NCBI RefSeq assembly: GCF_001702265.1
Contig: NZ_MAUE01000045.1
Span: 352,800-416,799 of the forward strand
Length of the DNA: 64,000 nt
DNA from: Pseudomonas aylmerensis
GTDB lineage: Bacteria > Pseudomonadota > Gammaproteobacteria > Pseudomonadales > Pseudomonadaceae
Reading direction: 5' to 3'
The notes under the pieces were generated by a model, which ran no database searches, was not told the DNA's origin, and worked only from the letters and a program-made list of their open reading frames with translations. Below, one piece after another: positions 60,133-64,000 of the stretch (positions within the stretch are counted from its first letter, which is position 1; each line of letters begins with the position of its first letter). Position numbers and translations under genes: made by a program.

Positions 60133-61092
60133 ATGGAAACTCCACTTTCCACTTCTGGAAACCTGCCACCCAAACCCGGCACAAGACCGCCCCTGCAATT
60201 GAGCGGACTGGACTTCAAATTGCTCCGGGTATTTATGGCTGTGGTCGAGGCTGGCGGCTTCAGCGCTGCACAAAACGAGCTGAACGTGGGCCTGGCAGCG
60301 ATCAGCAAGCAGATCTCCGACCTCGAAATCCGCATCGGTATGCGCCTGTGTACGCGGGGCCGGGAGGGCTTTGGACTGACCGAAGAAGGCAAGTTGGTGT
60401 ATCAGGCGTCCATCGAGTTATTTACCTCGGTCGACAGTTTTCGCGACAAGCTTAGTTCGGCGCAAAATGAACTGATCGGCGACCTTAGTGTGGGCGTTAT
60501 TGATACTACCGTCTCCGATATCAACTCGCCGCTCATTGCCGCGTTGAGGAAGTTGCACAGCGAATCGCCAAAAATAAGATTGCGCCTACAGGCCTCGCAA
60601 CTTGACGAAGTTGAGCGTGGCGTCGTGGAAGGGCGGCTGATCGTCGGCATCGTGCCGGTGTACCAGCGCCGTGAGGAATTCGACTATTTCCCGCTGTATG
60701 AAGAAAAAGCCCACGCTTACTGCGCCGTAGGACATCCACTGTTCAATGCGAGCGACATCACACCGGAGGTGTTGCGCCAATACGAAGTGGTCAACCACCG
60801 GTACGCGATTCACCGCGACAAGGCCAACTTCGTCACCTACGACAGCCAGTCCGCCTCGGCCTCACAAGTCGAAGCCGTCGCCATCCTGATCCTGACCGGC
60901 CGCTTCCTGGGCTTCCTGCCAGAACACTACGCTGCGCCGCTGGTAAGGGAAGGGCGCCTACGCGCACTGTGCCCGGACCACGTGCACCTGAGCACCGCCG
61001 TCAACCTGATCCTGCGCCACAACGCCCCGCGCAGCCCCATGGTAAAAGCCTTCGCCACCGCCCTGGGCGTAGACCTCAAGGCCGCAACATAA
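60133..61092 (+). CDS. LysR-family regulator of the amino acid uptake/lyase genes
   Basis: 319 residues from the ATG at 60133; TTG at 60115 is an alternative. HTH about 27-85 (FKLLRVFMAVVEAGGFSAAQNELNVGLAAISKQISDLEIRIG), effector domain about 110-305. It has an extra 25-residue N-terminus before the HTH. The 193-base gap to the lyase gene is the likely shared control region. Ligand probably the transported amino acid or its metabolite. Confidence 0.9.
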   Translation: METPLSTSGNLPPKPGTRPPLQLSGLDFKLLRVFMAVVEAGGFSAAQNELNVGLAAISKQISDLEIRIGMRLCTRGREGFGLTEEGKLVYQASIELFTSVDSFRDKLSSAQNELIGDLSVGVIDTTVSDINSPLIAALRKLHSESPKIRLRLQASQLDEVERGVVEGRLIVGIVPVYQRREEFDYFPLYEEKAHAYCAVGHPLFNASDITPEVLRQYEVVNHRYAIHRDKANFVTYDSQSASASQVEAVAILILTGRFLGFLPEHYAAPLVREGRLRALCPDHVHLSTAVNLILRHNAPRSPMVKAFATALGVDLKAAT

Positions 61093-61130
61093 CGCTAACG
61101 CCAAGCGCCGATCCCAGCACGACATCAATC

Positions 61131-61310
61131 AACTGTGGGAGTTGTCGAGCCCCAGCGAGGCTACGAAGGGATCACCTCGGTCTACCTGCCGCTCCGCCCC
61201 ATCTGCATCGACCCCAGCACCTCATGCGAGTGCTCCACCCAGCCCAGCACCGATCAAAATGTGGGAACCCTCGAGCCCCGGCGAGGCAGCGATGGGATCG
61301 CCTCGGTCAC
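61131..61310. repeat. Two degenerate REP-like copies
   Basis: TGTGGGAGTTGTCGAGCCCC at 61134 and TGTGGGAACCCTCGAGCCCC at 61259, each followed by GCGAGGC and GGATC-CCTCGGTC, spaced about 125 bases. They form a direct repeat pair in the 240-base gap between the convergent LysR and HAD genes. No gene here. Confidence 0.6.
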
Positions 61311-61332
61311 CCGCCGACCCCACCCACCCGCA

Positions 61333-61989
61333 TCACCGCTGCAACTTGCCCTGCTTCTTCTTCGAATGAAAATGCCGAAAATGCGCATCCTGCGCCGCCG
61401 CCAGCAACTCCCGATCCCCGCGCGTATCGCCCCAGGCCCGCAGCCGATACTCCCCCAGGTCCCCATACACCGCTTCAAGGCGCAGCACCTTATTCTCACA
61501 GCGGCAGTTATTCCCGGTGAGCTTGCCGGTCAACACCCCATCCACCACTTCAAGCTCAGTCCCAATCAATTTGATCCCGAGCCGATCAGCAAACGGCTGC
61601 AACACCAACGCCGGCGACGCCGAACACAGCGTCACCACCGCCCCCGAGCCCAACTCCTGCTCCACTGACAGCACGCCCGCCGGGCGCATCAACCGCGCCC
61701 AATTGCGCTGGCAATACTCCTCGGCCTTCTGCTGCACCCACGACTTCTCGACCCCGGTCATAAAGGTGCGAATCAACTGCGCTTTCAACTCATCCCGGCT
61801 GATCAGCCGCAGCAAAAAACGCAGCCCAGGCACCGCCAGCTTGACCATCCGGCCATAGAACTCGCCAGGGCCAAAGGCAAACTTGAGGAACGGCACAAAA
61901 CTGTCGTGATGGGTCAGGGTGCCGTCGAAGTCAAAGACGGAAAGTACTTTGGCATCCACAGGGCCGGCTTCGAGCATGTCTGGGTTCAC
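61333..61989 (-). CDS. HAD-superfamily phosphatase (HAD-IB)
   Basis: 218 residues from the GTG at 61989, which has GAGG five bases upstream; the ATG at 61977 has no ribosome site. Motif I DFDGTLTHHD, motif II LCSASPAL, motif III region in GNNCRCENKVLRLEAVYGDL and motif IV GDTRGDRELL. This is the SerB-like IB branch that dephosphorylates small substrates; phosphoserine phosphatase or a lipid phosphatase function are both possible. The tail HFHSKKKQGKLQR is basic. Confidence 0.88.
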   Translation of the reverse strand: MNPDMLEAGPVDAKVLSVFDFDGTLTHHDSFVPFLKFAFGPGEFYGRMVKLAVPGLRFLLRLISRDELKAQLIRTFMTGVEKSWVQQKAEEYCQRNWARLMRPAGVLSVEQELGSGAVVTLCSASPALVLQPFADRLGIKLIGTELEVVDGVLTGKLTGNNCRCENKVLRLEAVYGDLGEYRLRAWGDTRGDRELLAAAQDAHFRHFHSKKKQGKLQR

Positions 61990-62049
61990 GGGTTGGCCTC
62001 GGTCCTATCTAGTGTTTTTTGAGTGTGCATCAGGTGTGACAGCAGGAGT

Positions 62050-62235
62050 TTACTCCCGTGCCAATCTTCCAACTTTGCTGTAAAGCGCTGCAGTGAAAGC
62101 GTTCCGATCACTCGACCGGTGACAACGCTGATGGCAATTGGGGCACAAGGCTACAGCATTGGTGATGCGATCCGAACCCTTCTGGGCGAGGTGGCCGGCC
62201 TGATGTGCTTCAAGAAGTAGCAATTCACTGGGCAT
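62050..62235 (-). pseudogene. Remnant of an HNH endonuclease (C-terminal part)
   Basis: 61-residue open frame whose LLLEAHQAGHLAQKGSDRITNAVALCPNCHQRCH segment matches the HNH catalytic end, with Cys pair CPNC and the His residues. The region that would encode the first half is absent and its start codon lies within the nrdB terminator, so this looks like a truncated relic. Confidence 0.65.
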
Positions 62236-62262
62236 AAAAAAGCCCTGAACATGTCAGGGCTT
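62235..62262 (-). terminator. Rho-independent terminator after nrdB
   Basis: AAGCCCTGA/TCAGGGCTT hairpin with a five-base loop followed on the minus strand by a T-run, 24 bases after the nrdB stop. Confidence 0.9.
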
Positions 62263-62285
62263 CATGGGGTTGCTTGGCTAAGGAA

Positions 62286-63536
62286 TCAATCCCAGCTCAA
62301 CGCACCACCAGTTTGATACTCAATCACACGGGTCTCAAAGAAGTTCTTCTCTTTCTTCAAGTCCATGATCTCGCTCATCCACGGGAACGGGTTGGTCGTG
62401 CCTGGATACTCTTCCTTCAAGCCAATCTGCGACAGGCGACGGTTGGCGATGAACTTGAGGTAGTCCTCCATCATCGCCGCGTTCATGCCCAACACGCCGC
62501 GCGGCATGGTGTCACGCGCGTATTCGATTTCCAGCTGAGTCCCCTGCAGGATCATCTGGGTCGCTTCTTCTTTCATCTCGGCATCCCACAAGTGTGGGTT
62601 TTCGATTTTGATCTGGTTGATCACGTCGATACCGAAGTTCAGGTGCATCGACTCGTCGCGCAGGATGTACTGGAACTGCTCGGCGACGCCGGTCATTTTG
62701 TTGCGGCGGCCCATCGACAGGATTTGGGTGAAGCCGCAGTAGAAGAAGATGCCTTCCAGGACGCAGTAGTAGGCGACCAGGTTGCGCAGCAATTCTTTAT
62801 CAGTCTCGACGGTGCCGGTTTCGAATTTCGGATCGGAGATCGAGCGGGTGTACTTCAGGCCCCAGGCGGCCTTTTTGGCGACCGATGGAATCTCGTGGTA
62901 CATGTTGAAGATCTCGCCCTCATCCATGGCCAGCGATTCGATGCAGTACTGGTAGGCGTGGGTGTGGATCGCTTCTTCGAAGGCCTGGCGCAGGATGTAC
63001 TGGCGGCACTCCGGGTTGGTGATCAGACGGTACACGGCCAGCACCAGGTTGTTGGCAACCAGCGAGTCGGCGGTGGAGAAGAAGCCGAGGTTGCGCATGA
63101 CGATGCGACGTTCGTCGTCGGTCAGGCCTTCAGGGTTTTTCCACAGCGCGATGTCGGCGGTCATGTTGACCTCTTGCGGCATCCAGTGGTTGGCGCAGCC
63201 GTCGAGGTACTTCTGCCAGGCCCAGTCGTACTTGAAGGGCACGAGTTGGTTGAGGTCGGCGCGGCAGTTGATCATGCGCTTTTCGTCAACGGCGACGCGG
63301 GCGGCGGAGCCTTCCAGCTCGGCGAGGCCTTCGGCGACGTCGAGTTTGTCGAGGGCGGCCTTGGCGCGCACGATGGCGGCGGAGTCACTGGCGGTGACGG
63401 CGCGCGCTTCGATGGCGGCAGCGGCGCCTGCGCCATCGAGGCGGTCCATGTTGGCTTCGGTGGCGTGGCCGGCGTTGGCGCCTTTAGCGGCTACTTCGCC
63501 TTCTTCTTCTTTGTCGAATTCGTCCCAGCTCAGCAT
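62286..63536 (-). CDS. nrdB: Ribonucleoside-diphosphate reductase, beta subunit (class Ia)
   Basis: 416 residues from the ATG at 63536, preceded by AGGAGA; the frame is open to 63659 but that stretch is not homologous. Di-iron and radical region marks: EEAIHTHAYQYC (Glu and His ligands), YCVLEGIFFYCGF, and RDESMHLNFG with the later Glu/His pair. An N-terminal extension of about 90 residues rich in Ala/Glu is typical of pseudomonad NrdB. It holds the tyrosyl radical for deoxynucleotide synthesis with NrdA, which would lie to the right, outside the window. Confidence 0.95.
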   Translation of the reverse strand: MLSWDEFDKEEEGEVAAKGANAGHATEANMDRLDGAGAAAAIEARAVTASDSAAIVRAKAALDKLDVAEGLAELEGSAARVAVDEKRMINCRADLNQLVPFKYDWAWQKYLDGCANHWMPQEVNMTADIALWKNPEGLTDDERRIVMRNLGFFSTADSLVANNLVLAVYRLITNPECRQYILRQAFEEAIHTHAYQYCIESLAMDEGEIFNMYHEIPSVAKKAAWGLKYTRSISDPKFETGTVETDKELLRNLVAYYCVLEGIFFYCGFTQILSMGRRNKMTGVAEQFQYILRDESMHLNFGIDVINQIKIENPHLWDAEMKEEATQMILQGTQLEIEYARDTMPRGVLGMNAAMMEDYLKFIANRRLSQIGLKEEYPGTTNPFPWMSEIMDLKKEKNFFETRVIEYQTGGALSWD

Positions 63537-64000
63537 GACGTGTCGTCTCCTGCGTGAGGGCGCAAAGGGGCCCGTGTGAAACCGGATGGTTGGGTGTTCA
63601 CACGGCCCTGAGGCCGCGGTGGATCTTAAGGAATCGTTTGTTGCAGCTAGCGCACGCATTAAACGGAATAGGCTAACGGGTGCTCTGCGTGAGGCTTGAG
63701 GGGCGGAGCGACAGGTACATGCTCCAGCGCAGGCTCAAGGTCTGGCTCTTCATCCCGGTGTAAAGGGATATTGCAGGCCCGATTTACCCGCGCATTATAG
63801 GGAAAAATTCGGCTTTGTGTTGCGGCGGATGGCCTCAGCGGTCGGCCAAAATGCGTGGGGTTACGGCCAGAGTGTTGGTTTGTAAGGGTTTGCTGCTTGA
63901 GGATTTTTTTAGCGGCGAGTGGTGGTGTCCAATCGTCGGGAAATCGCCTTGTGGCTTGTATGCGGCTGTTGTGGCGAGCGGGCTTGACGGTTGTTTAGAT
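63537..64000. other. Upstream region of nrdB, no gene seen
   Basis: 464 bases with no convincing open frame. It should contain the nrdB promoter and may be the nrdA-nrdB spacer. I see no clear NrdR box or terminator. It ends with a REP-like unit. Confidence 0.6.
63970..63988. repeat. REP-like unit of the GTGGCGAGCGGGCTTG type
   Basis: TGTGGCGAGCGGGCTTGAC close to the right edge, a variant of the second REP family seen in the pxp operon. Confidence 0.55.

Overview
The window reads as chromosomal DNA of a Pseudomonas, most likely of the P. fluorescens group. The evidence is high GC, densely packed genes on both strands, many LysR-type regulators, a gluconate operon of pseudomonad layout, a PepSY protein and a class Ia nrdB, and many copies of the REP/REPIN palindromes (core TGTGGGAGCNGGCTTGC) typical of that group. 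I see no prophage, insertion sequence, tRNA, rRNA or CRISPR array. The most unusual DNA is a tandem REPIN array at about 42.6-43.3 kb.

Layout. 0-8.1 kb: a FecR-type sensor cut by the left edge, a TonB-dependent receptor with a signalling (STN) domain, two periplasmic binding proteins without a permease, and an overlapping pair encoding an ornithine-cyclodeaminase-fold protein and a histidine/phenylalanine-ammonia-lyase-fold protein. The lyase-fold protein has lost the Ala-Ser-Gly triad that forms the MIO cofactor; the cyclodeaminase-fold protein has lost its catalytic Asp. 8.1-14.8 kb: GST/LysR pair, soluble PAS-PAS chemoreceptor, MFS transporter, uronate-dehydrogenase-like enzyme, second GST. 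14.9-18.1 kb: gntR-gntK-gntP gluconate operon with three matching operator palindromes. 18.2-24.7 kb: alaC, a GyrI-like protein, a delta-60-repeat protein, a GNAT enzyme, and a four-gene ECF42-type sigma factor cluster.

24.7-34.4 kb: a block rich in LysR regulators, most of them divergent from an enzyme or transporter gene (two SDRs, a PACE efflux pump, the pxpABC 5-oxoprolinase genes). 34.5-42.6 kb: Pit phosphate transporter, ZntB, a soluble GAF histidine kinase, PepSY protein with a PmrA/QseB-like box, a fatty acid hydroxylase, an AraC regulator, glpQ. 42.6-43.3 kb: higher-order tandem array of REPINs and 46-bp units. 43.3-53 kb: monooxygenase/amidotransferase pair with LysR, DUF1003 protein, a second PAS-PAS chemoreceptor, a MASE2-GGDEF cyclase, a TetR/metallo-hydrolase pair, a stand-alone amidase C-terminal homologue followed by a complete amidase. 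53-64 kb: XRE regulator, an unknown zinc-finger protein, MFS transporter, a polar amino acid ABC transporter with an argininosuccinate-lyase paralogue and LysR regulator, a HAD phosphatase, an HNH remnant, and nrdB.

Functionally the window is mostly nutrient acquisition (TonB, ABC, MFS, gluconate, phosphate, oxoproline, amino acids) with dedicated local regulators. The best candidates for undescribed biology are the MIO-less lyase/cyclodeaminase pair behind the FecR/TonB system, the REPIN array, the amidase fragment protein, and the zinc-finger protein at 53.5-54.5 kb.
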